Origin: Bacteroides propionicigenes
Lineage (GTDB): Bacteria; Bacteroidota; Bacteroidia; Bacteroidales; Bacteroidaceae
DNA length: 64,000 bases
Reading direction: 5' to 3'
Assembly: GCF_018390535.1 (NCBI RefSeq)
Contig: NZ_JAHBBW010000003.1
Span: forward strand, 186,001 to 250,000
The notes under the pieces were generated by a model. It did not search any database. It saw nothing but the letters and a program-made list of their open reading frames with translations, and had not been told where the DNA came from. Positions 9,588-18,640 of the stretch are shown piece after piece; position 1 is the stretch's first letter, and each line of letters opens with the position of its first letter. Both the position numbers and the translations under genes were made by a program.

Positions 9588-9673
9588 ATCTGTCATTCAG
9601 AGCGTAGCGAAGAATCTCTTCTCTGTGTATACATCAAGAGAGTAGATTCTTCGCTACGCTCTGAATGACAGAT
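9588..9673. repeat. 30-bp perfect inverted repeat (REP/MITE-like palindrome)
   Basis: Arms at 9588-9617 and 9644-9673 are exact reverse complements over 30 bp, centred on a 26-base spacer that itself pairs partly (CTTCTCT against AGAGAGT). The arm contains CATTCAGAGCGTAGCGAAGA, a sequence type I recognise as a dispersed intergenic palindrome in many genomes. It carries no coding sequence and fills most of the 178-base gap between the acyltransferase and DUF2490 genes. As RNA it would form a very stable hairpin and could also terminate transcription. Confidence 0.9.
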
Positions 9674-9715
9674 AGCATAAGCTAATTATGTGTATTTACT
9701 TATTTTGAAATAATT

Positions 9716-10378
9716 ATGGTAAAGAAGAATTTTGGTGTATGGAGAATCTGTGGCTTGCTGGTAGCGGTATTATTTGTTGTGCCTATTTCTCTGTATGCAC
9801 AGGAAAGGGACTTTACCACTTGGGCAAGTACCGGTTTTAAATATAAGGTAAAACCGGCATTTACCCTGTCCGGAAAATTGGAATGGCGTACAAAAGATAA
9901 TCTTGACAAGACAGACCGTTGGGGGTTGGATATAGGCGGGGCATATTCTGTGCTCCCTTTTCTGAAAGTGGCTGCGGGCTACGAAGTCCATTATCGCAAC
10001 CGGGGAGAAGCGGGTTGGAAATTCCGTCACCGTTATCATTTTGACGGAACGCTTTCCACTCGCGTACAAAGGCTGAAAGTTTCGCTTCGCGAACGTTTCC
10101 AACACACTTTCGATAGCAATGGTGATGAGTTCCGCTGGCGTTCACGCGTTAAGTTGGCCTATGATATTCCCAAATGTAAAATAGAGCCGTATGCTTCGGT
10201 TGAAATGTATAACGGATTGAATCGTGGAGAACGGTTTGATGTACAACGTATGCGCTATCGTGGCGGAGTGGTTCTTCCGCTCTCTTCCGATTGGGAAGCG
10301 GATATCTTTTATTGCCGCCAATGGGAGAGCAAGGGGCGAAAGGATATAGTAGGGGTGGCTTGTACTTATTCCTTCTGA
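9716..10378 (+). CDS. DUF2490 outer-membrane beta-barrel protein
   Basis: A 220-residue protein with a signal peptide ending SLYAQ, followed by alternating amphipathic strands and a C-terminal phenylalanine (CTYSF), the usual signature of an outer-membrane barrel. The family is DUF2490: WASTGFKYKV near the N terminus, LRERFQHTF and RWRSRVKLAYDI in the middle. No biochemical function is established. It is convergent with the DUF4421 gene at 10393, with only 14 bases between the stop codons. Confidence 0.8.
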   Translation: MVKKNFGVWRICGLLVAVLFVVPISLYAQERDFTTWASTGFKYKVKPAFTLSGKLEWRTKDNLDKTDRWGLDIGGAYSVLPFLKVAAGYEVHYRNRGEAGWKFRHRYHFDGTLSTRVQRLKVSLRERFQHTFDSNGDEFRWRSRVKLAYDIPKCKIEPYASVEMYNGLNRGERFDVQRMRYRGGVVLPLSSDWEADIFYCRQWESKGRKDIVGVACTYSF

Positions 10379-10392
10379 TTATAACAGGTTTG

Positions 10393-11490
10393 TTATCGCT
10401 TTTTCTTGCGGTGTTCCTTTTTCAGACAGAAGTTGAACCCTGCATATACCTGCAATGTACCGAAGCCGTTGTTCAAAGAGAAGTTGTTTCGGTAATAGTC
10501 ATATGTTCTGCCTACGAATGAAGTGCCTACAAAATACTTGCTGTTGTTATATACCACTCCTGCACGCAGGATGAAGTCGATATTAAAGTTCTTGTACCAC
10601 TCGTCCATTTCTCCTTCCGCTTTTTTAATGCGTGAGGTTTTGTAAGCCACTGCCGGATTGAGGGAAATGCAGGCAAGGCAGTTGCGGGCAAATACCCAAT
10701 TATAGGCATAGCCGGCGTTGAGGCTGATATTGGTGTATTTTATATGGTTCACTTTCATACCCGGATTCATTGTTTCCAGAATAACGTCGGGCAGCTTGGT
10801 ATAGTCAAAATCCAGATTATGAGTTGATACGGAGAATCCGGCAATGAAAGAGCCGGCGTTACGCCGCTGGTTGGTGGATTGGCTGAAAGCGGCAGGATAA
10901 GAAAAGCGCCGGTTGTTGAATATATAGTATAAATTCAGTCCTTTCATCTTTACTTTCAGTCCGTTGAAGTCTTCAGAATAATTGGCAGGTATATGGTCGG
11001 AGAATCCTGTTACGTTATGTATCTTGTAAGAGTTACCTGTACGTTTATATAAAATATCCACTCCTAACTTGGAACTGTAAAGGCTGAGGTCGAATTCAGT
11101 TCCTCTTTTTTTCCCGCTTTTCTTTCCGTAAAGGCCGTCCGCATCGACAGCCCACCCCAAGAAAATCCAGCGCCAGCCAAAATAGACTCCTATTTTATTA
11201 TGAGGTTTGGGTGAGAACCGGAGGCGTTGAGGTTCGGGAGTGCCACTCCCTACGGAATAATATTCATAGTTGGTGAAGTGGTCGAGCATCAAAGCGTAGT
11301 TGTAGCGGTTTGGACTGATATAAGTGGTATCAAAATCGCTGAAATTGAGGAAACGTTTAATCACTTTCTTGAATCGACTGTCATTCCTGCGTGATATGCT
11401 GTCGGATATAATTGAATCATTTTCTTTGTTTTGGGCAAACAAAGAAAGTGTTAACAATACACCTATACAAAAGCTGATACCTCTAAGCAT
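10393..11490 (-). CDS. DUF4421 family envelope protein
   Basis: A 365-residue protein with a signal peptide (MLRGISFCIGVLLTLSLFAQ) and a beta-rich body ending in a GFNFCLKKEH strand and a basic tail. The region FDTTYISPNRYNYALMLDHF and repeated aromatic strands match DUF4421, a Bacteroidetes-only family probably located in the outer membrane. The frame runs upstream to 11784, but the extra 98 residues contain AT-rich intergenic sequence, so the ATG at 11488-11490 before the signal peptide is the start. Function is unknown. Confidence 0.75.
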   Translation of the reverse strand: MLRGISFCIGVLLTLSLFAQNKENDSIISDSISRRNDSRFKKVIKRFLNFSDFDTTYISPNRYNYALMLDHFTNYEYYSVGSGTPEPQRLRFSPKPHNKIGVYFGWRWIFLGWAVDADGLYGKKSGKKRGTEFDLSLYSSKLGVDILYKRTGNSYKIHNVTGFSDHIPANYSEDFNGLKVKMKGLNLYYIFNNRRFSYPAAFSQSTNQRRNAGSFIAGFSVSTHNLDFDYTKLPDVILETMNPGMKVNHIKYTNISLNAGYAYNWVFARNCLACISLNPAVAYKTSRIKKAEGEMDEWYKNFNIDFILRAGVVYNNSKYFVGTSFVGRTYDYYRNNFSLNNGFGTLQVYAGFNFCLKKEHRKKKR

Positions 11491-11716
11491 TCTTCTTTTA
11501 TTAATTATTCGGTTTGTATAAATATAAACAAACTGAAGGATGAAAGTATTGCGACTCTTGCCCATTCTAACTGACAGACCATTTGGATAAACGAAGATAT
11601 GAAAAAAACAGTATGTAAAAAGAGAATTTAGTTTATTTCTTAAGAAAAAGGGGAGAAACTTTTCTGAAATTCTGAACTTTGCCGGATACATATCTTTTCT
11701 TTTTGATATATATTCG

Positions 11717-11724
11717 TATTTTTG
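11717..11724 (+). promoter_or_regulatory. Putative -7 element
   Basis: TATTTTTG matches TAnnTTTG and lies 35 bases before the ATG at 11759. The upstream -33 element is not at the usual spacing. Confidence 0.35.
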
Positions 11725-11758
11725 TACATTACTTATTTTGATTAATACTGGAAATAAT

Positions 11759-13006
11759 ATGATACAATCTTCACATAGTGACACCTATAAGCTGGAGACA
11801 ACGAGAGTTTGTGCGAATTTACTCATAATGATGCTAATCGCCGTAGTGACAAGTATTATTCCTTTACTATTGAATAATAATTCTGCAATCTTCTATACAA
11901 GTTTGCCCTTTTATATTACGGTAGTCATACTTTTTACTTGTATTATGTATCTTCAATATTGGGGGATAGTTATTGGAGTGATGTCATTTTTAATATGTGG
12001 ATTTGTTTTAGAGCTTCCTTTGAAAATATTATTAATAAATTGTATCGTTAATACTTTTCAGATTTTTCTATTACTTGTTGCTTTCTTTGCCTTGAAACGG
12101 TTGAAAATACCAAATAGGAATAAATATGCACAAGGGATATTTTATCTTTCACAATATAACTTTTTGCTATTGATTTTATTTATCCTATATATTTTATTTT
12201 GTATATTCAATTCTCATACATGGATTACGATTCTTTATACATTTGCTTCTGCCACTTTTGTTGTAACGATTATAAAAGTAATTGTTAATAAGGATCTTCA
12301 TTTGCTTTTCTATACTGTTTGCATTGCTCTGTTACCTTCTCTTTTGTGCAGCACTATTTCTGCATTAGGAAGTGGAGTTCCTTCGTACCTGATGGGAGAT
12401 TATATTTTTACATGGACTTTTTCTAATTATATATTATTGCAGACTTGTGGCTATTTAATATTTCAAATGCTATTTACCAAGTCTCGAACTCGACTACCCA
12501 ATAAAGAAATTGTAGAGATAGATCTGAGTAGTATTGCCTATTATGTCGCTATGTTATTATGGAATCTTTTGATTATTTATTTACTATATTCCAAAATTCT
12601 GCAACACAATATTTATATCTACTTTTTCCCATGGATATTGGGAAATATCTTTTTCGGTTTTAATCTTTGTTTTAGTTTTTATAATGATGCTGAGAATGTT
12701 ACAGATAAATTTGCATGGTATGAGCACAGAGTTGTTGTGGTTGAAAAGAATACAAGTGGTATAGTTACTATCATTACTTTTTTATTACCGCTCAGCGTAT
12801 CTTTTATTGGCAATATTCCGGAAGAATTATTTGTTCTTTTCATTGCTAATATCTTTTGTGCCTGTTTATCAGTCGGACTGATTTGGGTACCAAGTCCCAA
12901 TATAAAGTTTATAGCTTTATTGAAGAGTATGAAAACAATTTTCTATTTATATTCAATTACTTTGCTGTTGATTAGTGTTATAATGATTATGTTTAGCAAA
13001 CATTAG
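11759..13006 (+). CDS. Polytopic membrane protein of unknown function, AT-rich
   Basis: A 415-residue protein made almost entirely of hydrophobic segments, roughly ten to twelve, joined by short loops. I do not recognise a family. A longer loop (about residues 230-260) carries SRTRLPNKEIVEIDLSS, and another short polar loop lies near residue 320 (DAENVTDKFAWYEHR). The frame begins at a TTG at 11738, but the ATG at 11759 sits better behind a -7 element. The gene is clearly richer in A+T than dsbD or the his genes and favours AT-ending codons, as does the SusC/SusD locus that follows, so transfer is possible. It has no obvious operon partner. Confidence 0.6.
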   Translation: MIQSSHSDTYKLETTRVCANLLIMMLIAVVTSIIPLLLNNNSAIFYTSLPFYITVVILFTCIMYLQYWGIVIGVMSFLICGFVLELPLKILLINCIVNTFQIFLLLVAFFALKRLKIPNRNKYAQGIFYLSQYNFLLLILFILYILFCIFNSHTWITILYTFASATFVVTIIKVIVNKDLHLLFYTVCIALLPSLLCSTISALGSGVPSYLMGDYIFTWTFSNYILLQTCGYLIFQMLFTKSRTRLPNKEIVEIDLSSIAYYVAMLLWNLLIIYLLYSKILQHNIYIYFFPWILGNIFFGFNLCFSFYNDAENVTDKFAWYEHRVVVVEKNTSGIVTIITFLLPLSVSFIGNIPEELFVLFIANIFCACLSVGLIWVPSPNIKFIALLKSMKTIFYLYSITLLLISVIMIMFSKH

Positions 13007-13069
13007 TTGCCGACTTAACTATGTAGAGATTTGCTTTATTTCTTTTTTATTTCCCGAATTTTACATAGG

Positions 13070-13095
13070 TTTGTAACATCATAGCGATACCTTTG
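13070..13095 (+). promoter_or_regulatory. Putative promoter of the ECF sigma gene
   Basis: TACCTTTG (13088-13095) matches TAnnTTTG perfectly and lies 23 bases before the ATG. A TTTG is present at 13070-13073, but the 14-base gap is shorter than the usual 19-21, so the -33 assignment is uncertain. Confidence 0.45.
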
Positions 13096-13118
13096 TAGGC
13101 AAACTTTAAAAATACAGT

Positions 13119-13721
13119 ATGTACGCAACCGGAATTCTTAATGATGAGCATGCTCTTGTTCTCCGTCTGATAGAGGGGGATGAGGATGCTTTCTGCGAAC
13201 TTTATGCTGCCTATAAAAATCGTTTGATATACTTTGCCATGCGCTTTTTGAAGTCACGCGAGTATGCAGAGGATATTTTTCAGGATGCTTTCACGGTAGT
13301 TTGGCAAGGTCGTCGTTTTATCAATCCGGACGCATCTTTTTCGGCTTATCTATATACGATTGTACGCAACCGCATACTGAATCAGTTGCGTGACTTGGCC
13401 AATCAGGATAAACTTAGGGAACAGATACTCTCGCAAGCGGTGGATTATACAAATAATACGAAAGAGACTGTTTTTGCCAATGACTTGCGGCAGTTCATTG
13501 TTCGTGCATTGCAACAACTGACACCCCGCCAGCGTGAAATATTTGAAATGAGCCGGGAACAGCAAATGTCTCATCGTGAAATAGCCGAAGCATTGGGTAT
13601 TTCTGTCAATACAGTACAGGAATCCATTTCTATATCATTACGGATATTGCGTACTTATTTGGAAAAGAACTCAGTAGCGGGTGCAGACCTTGTTTTGCTT
13701 CTTATTTGCTTAAATTTGTAG
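13119..13721 (+). CDS. ECF-type RNA polymerase sigma factor (PUL-associated)
   Basis: A 200-residue sigma-70 family protein with region 2 (FLKSREYAEDIFQDAFTVVW, about 45-65) and a region 4 helix-turn-helix (LTPRQREIFEMSREQQMSHREIAEALG, about 133-160). The hydrophobic C-terminal tail is common in Bacteroidetes ECF factors of SusC/SusD loci. It should direct RNA polymerase to the susC promoter once released by the membrane anti-sigma factor encoded next. The FecI/FecR order beside a SusC with an N-terminal STN domain is the classic trans-envelope signalling arrangement. Confidence 0.93.
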   Translation: MYATGILNDEHALVLRLIEGDEDAFCELYAAYKNRLIYFAMRFLKSREYAEDIFQDAFTVVWQGRRFINPDASFSAYLYTIVRNRILNQLRDLANQDKLREQILSQAVDYTNNTKETVFANDLRQFIVRALQQLTPRQREIFEMSREQQMSHREIAEALGISVNTVQESISISLRILRTYLEKNSVAGADLVLLLICLNL

Positions 13722-13863
13722 GAAGACGCACGACCAGACCATTTGGCAGGAATTTTATTTCTTAAAAAACGCTAATCGCACCCCTGTAATTCTTCTCTTA
13801 CGTGTATATCTCCATATAAAAGGTTTATTTTTGATAGCCTTTGTACTATTAAAATTAGGAACT

Positions 13864-14853
13864 ATGGAGAATAGTGAAAGAGATAAATCATTGTTTCGCC
13901 GTTATTTAGATGACCTGTATACTACGGAAGATGCACGTAGGCTGATGGATGGTTTACAGTGTTCGGAACATCACGGTATTGACGGTTTTGAAGAACTGGC
14001 AACCGATATTTGGGAAGAATCTTCCGTTCGTCAGGCTCGTACTGATCTTGAACGCGAACAATATAAAAAGGAAGCTCGATTGTTGTTGAAGCATATTGAG
14101 CATAAAAAACGGACATGGTTTCGCCGGACAGTGGCGGCGGTAGCAAGTGTGGCTGCTGTGGTTTGCCTTATTTTTGGCAGTATCAGTTATATACATTATA
14201 TAGACCGGCAACAGATATCCTATTTGGAAGCTTCCACATCTTTCGGTGAACGCAAAGAAATACAACTTCCTGACGGTACATACTTAACTTTAAATTCCTG
14301 TTCACGTGTGCGTTATCCGAATCATTTTGTCGATGATGAACGCAGAATAGAGTTGGAGGGTGAAGGTTATTTCCGTGTATATCATAACGAAAAACAGCCT
14401 TTCATTGTAAATGCCCGTCATTTTGACGTGCGTGTGTTGGGTACTTGTTTCAATGTCAAATCCTATTCTTCGGATGAAGTGGTTTCTGTAGATGTAGAAA
14501 GCGGTAAAGTGCAGGTCGATATGCCCGAAGCAATGATGCGTCTGCAAGCTAAGGAACAGGTACTTATCAATACAGTTTCGGGAGAATATAACAAGCGGCA
14601 CGAAGATCGTGCTGTAGCTGTTTGGCGAAAAGGTAGCTTGCGCTTTAACACTACTCCGATACGTGATGTAGCCAAAGAATTGGAGCGTATGTATAATTGT
14701 CGTATCACTTTTGCTGAAGGTCAAGACTTTAGCAACCTTATTTCCGGTGAGCATGATAATAAGAGTTTGGAGGCTGTGCTACAGTCTATTGAGTACACAA
14801 GTGGCATTCGTTATAAGAAGAGTGGAAATCAGGTATTATTGTATAAGCAATAA
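13864..14853 (+). CDS. FecR-family anti-sigma factor
   Basis: A 329-residue protein: cytoplasmic N-terminal sigma-binding part (about 1-75), one membrane span (about 80-105, AVAAVASVAAVVCLIFG type), then a periplasmic FecR domain (LPDGTYLTLNSCSRVRYP; IELEGEGYFRV) and a C-terminal DUF4974 segment (FNTTPIRDVAKELERMYN). It holds the sigma factor inactive until the periplasmic part is engaged by the STN domain of the SusC-like receptor. The ATG at 13864 is preferred to an upstream start at 13831, which lies in AT-rich leader sequence. Confidence 0.92.
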   Translation: MENSERDKSLFRRYLDDLYTTEDARRLMDGLQCSEHHGIDGFEELATDIWEESSVRQARTDLEREQYKKEARLLLKHIEHKKRTWFRRTVAAVASVAAVVCLIFGSISYIHYIDRQQISYLEASTSFGERKEIQLPDGTYLTLNSCSRVRYPNHFVDDERRIELEGEGYFRVYHNEKQPFIVNARHFDVRVLGTCFNVKSYSSDEVVSVDVESGKVQVDMPEAMMRLQAKEQVLINTVSGEYNKRHEDRAVAVWRKGSLRFNTTPIRDVAKELERMYNCRITFAEGQDFSNLISGEHDNKSLEAVLQSIEYTSGIRYKKSGNQVLLYKQ

Positions 14854-14965
14854 AATATGTTAATGAAACCCCAGCGCATTGAAGTAATAGTGTATTATAT
14901 GTAAACCTCGTGAATATTAACCTTTAATTCAAGAAAAAGCAAGTATGAAAACACATCCTTAATTC

Positions 14966-15113
14966 TTAAAAAAATAGGAGCTGTCTCTCAGAGAAGCCCC
15001 TATCATAGTCCGGACGGATATTCATTCGTTTTCCCCCGTGTGAATAACGTATCGCGGATTACTAAAACCTTTGTTTTAAATAATTTATTTAATTACTAAA
15101 ACGCACAAATTTA
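14966..15113 (-). ncRNA. Candidate antisense RNA to the susC 5' leader
   Basis: Read on the minus strand, TAAATTTG (15106-15113, a perfect -7 element) precedes about 130 bases that end in a hairpin at 14974-15003 followed by seven Ts (14968-14974). That is a promoter-to-terminator unit wholly within the gap between the anti-sigma gene and susC, opposite the susC leader. In Bacteroides fragilis, sigma/anti-sigma-controlled SusC/SusD loci (the Don type) carry repressing antisense RNAs at just this place (DonS). No good -33 element is visible. Existence of the RNA is inferred. Confidence 0.45.
14968..15003 (-). terminator. Rho-independent terminator on the minus strand upstream of susC
   Basis: On the minus strand ATAGGGGC pairs with GCTCCTAT (one mismatch), with an inner TCTC/GAGA pairing, followed by a run of seven Ts. 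The T run is on the minus-strand side only, so it would stop leftward transcription. No minus-strand gene exists nearby to need it, other than the proposed antisense RNA. Confidence 0.65.
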
Positions 15114-18100
15114 TGAATATTCTTCCTAATTCTAAAAGGAAAAGTAGAAATGTATATTCGTTTTTAGCTTTTTTACTATTCGTATGCTTGTCATTTGTAC
15201 CTTATAGTGTTCAAGCACAAAATCAGAACAATATTACGCTAAGTGTTCAAAATGAAACGGTAGAAAATGTTTTCAATCAACTGAGTAAACAAACCGGATT
15301 GAAATTCTTTTATGATGAAACAGTGATAAATAATGTATCACGTGTGTCTTTAAGTGTCAAAGATGCTTCTTTACAATCTGTATTGGATAAAATATCTTCT
15401 CAAACAAAGTTATATTTCAATAGGGAAAATAATACGATTTCTGTAGGCAAACAGAAAAATTCAAATACGGGTAAGCAAGTAAAGACTAAAACAATTACAG
15501 GTAGAGTAGTTGACCAAACGGGAGAGCCTATTATTGGTGCAAGCGTGGTAGTAAAAGGCACAACTAATGGTATAATAACCGATGTTGATGGGAACTATAC
15601 TTTGTCTGATGTTCCGGAAGAAGGGACAATCTCTTTTTCTTATATCGGTTATAAAACAGCTGAATTTAAGGCGGATAATAGAGATTTGGCTAAAATTATT
15701 TTAAAAGAAGATAATGAACTTCTTGATGAGGTGGTAGTCGTTGGTTATGGTGTACAGCGTAAGCGTGATGTTACTACTTCTATATCATCAATGAAAGCCA
15801 GCGAGTTAGCCGTTCCTGTGTCAAGTGTGGATCAGGCCCTTGTCGGTAAGATGGCTGGCGTACAAGTTACTCAACCGAATGGGGTACCCGGTGGCGGATT
15901 ATCTATAAAAGTTAGAGGTAGCGGCAGTATTACCGCGGGTACAGATCCTTTGTATGTAATAGATGGTTTTCCAATGTCTAGTGATGCCGGTAATGGGGCA
16001 GGACAAAGTGTTTCTCCTTTGAGTACTATCAATATGAATGATATTGAATCTATTGAAGTATTGAAGGATGCCTCAGCTGCGGCCATTTATGGTTCGAGAG
16101 GCGCTAACGGTGTTGTAATTATTACGACCAAAAAAGGGAAAGAAGGCAAGGATTTGAAACCGACAGTACAATATGACGGATATGTAGGTTTCCAACAACG
16201 CACAAAAAAAATAGATATGCTGGATGCTTATGACTATGCAAAACTTAGTTATGACGGGCATAATAATGCATATCTTGACTTATTAGAGAGTAAAGGTATA
16301 CAAGGAAGCATTACTGATACTAATGATGAACGTAATACTAAACTTGGAAAGAAACCGGGCACTATAAATCAGGCATATTTGTTGCCACCGGAAATTATGC
16401 CTTATATAAATGGTGAGACAGGCTTGACTAATACTGATTGGCAGGATGAGGTGATGCGGACTGCTTTGACTCATAGTCACAATCTTTCTCTTTCCGGTGG
16501 AAATAGCTCTACCAGATACTTTATTTCAGGGAATTACATGAAAGAAGAAGGTATTGTTATTGGCTCTGAATTTGAACAAATGGGCGCAAGAGGTAAGGTT
16601 GATACTAGTTATAAGAGATTTGCTTTTGGAGCTAATCTATCTTTTAACTATTCAGTGTATGACATTGTGCCTACTGAAGACCGTTATAAGAATGAAACTA
16701 TTGTTGCTTCTGCACTGGCAATGGCTCCTATTATGCCTGTGTACAATCCTGATGGGTCTTATAACTTTGATCAATGGAACTGGCAATATAAGCATCCGCA
16801 AATTGTAAATCCGGTGGCATTGGCTAATGAAAAAGAGGATCAAATGAAGAGGTATCGTTTTTTGGGTAATGTATATGGAGAATATGAATTGTATAAGGAT
16901 TTGAAATTTAAGACTAGTTTTGGGGTTGATTTTAATAGTTATAGTCGTTCGTATTACCGTCCTTCTACTTTGCCGACATCATTGAATAGAGTACCGCCTT
17001 CTGTACCGGAAGGGTCGAAACGTGATAAAAACCTGTTGAACTGGGTATGGGAGAATACGCTGTCTTATGTGAAAACATTTAAGCAAGATCATCATTTGTC
17101 TGCTGTGGCAGGTTGGTCGGCTCAAAAAGAGTCTGCTAATACCTCTTTGATTGCAGGAAATGGTTATCCAAATGATTTGGTGCATACTATAAATGCGGCA
17201 TCGGCTATTACGAATTGGAGCGCTACGGCTTATGAGTGGTCTTTACTTTCTGCATTGGCACGTGCACAGTATTCTTATAAAGGAAAATATATGCTTTCGG
17301 CAGCTATTCGTGCTGATGGTTCTTCCCGTTTTGGGAAAAACAATCGTTGGGGGACATTCCCTTCTGTATCTGCCGGATGGTATGTCAGTGAAGAAGACTT
17401 TATGAAGAGTTTACATTGGCTTTCTTCTTTGAAGTTGCGTGCCAGCTATGGTGTGAGCGGTAATTTTAATATTGGCAATTATGATTATTATGCGACTTTA
17501 AGCGAGGATAACTATGCTTATGGAAAAAATGACGGAACTTTGGCAAATGGTTTATATCCGTCAACTGCTGGAAATCCGGATTTAGGCTGGGAAAAAACAG
17601 CTATGTTGAATTTAGGATTGGAGTTTGGCTTATTTAATATGTTTACCTTTGAACTGGACTGGTATACAAGTACTACCAGTGATATGTTATTGGATGTTCC
17701 TGTTGCAGAATTTTCCGGTTTCAGTACAATTCCTATGAATATCGGTAAGGTAAGCAATAAAGGTATTGAGTTTTCTTTGGCTACAACGAATAAGTGGGGA
17801 GATTTTACTTGGAATAATCGTTTTAATATTTCCGCTAATAGAAATAAAGTTGTTGATTTAGGGGGAGTTGATGAGATGCTGACAACAACAGAAAGTGTGA
17901 CATTTATTACGAAAGTTGGCGAACCGATAGGTAACTATTATACTTTGGTTACAGATGGTGTTTTTGCTAATCAAGCGGAGATAGATAATTCTAAAGATCC
18001 GGATAAAACTAAACGCAAATATGCTTATGTAAAAGGTGCCAAACCGGGAGATTTCCGTTATAAAGATGTAGACGGAAGTGGAGAAATCGATGAAAATGAC

Positions 18101-18628
18101 CGTACTATTACAGGAAACTATATGCCGAAATTTACTTATGGATTCTCTACCGAGATGAAATATAAGAATATCGATTTAGCCGTGTCTTTACAAGGAGTAC
18201 AGGGGAATAAAATTGCTAATATATTCCGTCGTTATATCGATAATATGGAAGGTGGAAACAACTGTCAGGTTGATGCTTTGGATCGTTGGGTATCAGAGAG
18301 TAACCCGGGAAGTGGATTGGTGGTACGAGCCAATAGAAGCGCTACCGGAATGAATGGTACTACTTCAACTTGGCATATTGAGGATGGGTCTTATTTGAGA
18401 ATAAAAAATATAACGTTAGGTTATACATTGCCTAAATCTTGGTTGTCTAATGTAGGTATTAATCATCTCCGCGTTTATTTGTCTACACAGAATCCGTTTA
18501 CTTTTACAAAATATAGCGGATATAATCCCGAGGTAAATATGAAAGGCAACTCTCTTACACCCGGTATTGATTATGGAACTTATCCATTGGCTAAGTCCTT
18601 TGTTTTTGGATTAAATGTAACCTTTTAA
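15113..18628 (+). CDS. SusC/RagA-type TonB-dependent receptor with STN signalling domain
   Basis: Outer-membrane importer of 1171 residues that works with the SusD-like lipoprotein encoded next. Order: signal peptide (to about 36, ending SVQAQ), STN domain (about 40-115), carboxypeptidase-like regulatory domain (about 125-205, TGRVVDQTGEPIIGASVVVKG), TonB box region (DEVVVVGYG), plug (about 215-335, containing ASAAAIYGSRGANGVV) and a 22-strand barrel ending FVFGLNVTF. The STN domain couples ligand binding to the FecR-type anti-sigma factor upstream, so uptake probably induces the locus. Substrate is not readable from sequence; the neighbours suggest a glycerophosphodiester or other phosphate diester. 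Confidence 0.95.
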   Translation: MNILPNSKRKSRNVYSFLAFLLFVCLSFVPYSVQAQNQNNITLSVQNETVENVFNQLSKQTGLKFFYDETVINNVSRVSLSVKDASLQSVLDKISSQTKLYFNRENNTISVGKQKNSNTGKQVKTKTITGRVVDQTGEPIIGASVVVKGTTNGIITDVDGNYTLSDVPEEGTISFSYIGYKTAEFKADNRDLAKIILKEDNELLDEVVVVGYGVQRKRDVTTSISSMKASELAVPVSSVDQALVGKMAGVQVTQPNGVPGGGLSIKVRGSGSITAGTDPLYVIDGFPMSSDAGNGAGQSVSPLSTINMNDIESIEVLKDASAAAIYGSRGANGVVIITTKKGKEGKDLKPTVQYDGYVGFQQRTKKIDMLDAYDYAKLSYDGHNNAYLDLLESKGIQGSITDTNDERNTKLGKKPGTINQAYLLPPEIMPYINGETGLTNTDWQDEVMRTALTHSHNLSLSGGNSSTRYFISGNYMKEEGIVIGSEFEQMGARGKVDTSYKRFAFGANLSFNYSVYDIVPTEDRYKNETIVASALAMAPIMPVYNPDGSYNFDQWNWQYKHPQIVNPVALANEKEDQMKRYRFLGNVYGEYELYKDLKFKTSFGVDFNSYSRSYYRPSTLPTSLNRVPPSVPEGSKRDKNLLNWVWENTLSYVKTFKQDHHLSAVAGWSAQKESANTSLIAGNGYPNDLVHTINAASAITNWSATAYEWSLLSALARAQYSYKGKYMLSAAIRADGSSRFGKNNRWGTFPSVSAGWYVSEEDFMKSLHWLSSLKLRASYGVSGNFNIGNYDYYATLSEDNYAYGKNDGTLANGLYPSTAGNPDLGWEKTAMLNLGLEFGLFNMFTFELDWYTSTTSDMLLDVPVAEFSGFSTIPMNIGKVSNKGIEFSLATTNKWGDFTWNNRFNISANRNKVVDLGGVDEMLTTTESVTFITKVGEPIGNYYTLVTDGVFANQAEIDNSKDPDKTKRKYAYVKGAKPGDFRYKDVDGSGEIDENDRTITGNYMPKFTYGFSTEMKYKNIDLAVSLQGVQGNKIANIFRRYIDNMEGGNNCQVDALDRWVSESNPGSGLVVRANRSATGMNGTTSTWHIEDGSYLRIKNITLGYTLPKSWLSNVGINHLRVYLSTQNPFTFTKYSGYNPEVNMKGNSLTPGIDYGTYPLAKSFVFGLNVTF

Positions 18629-18640
18629 ATAGTATAGATT

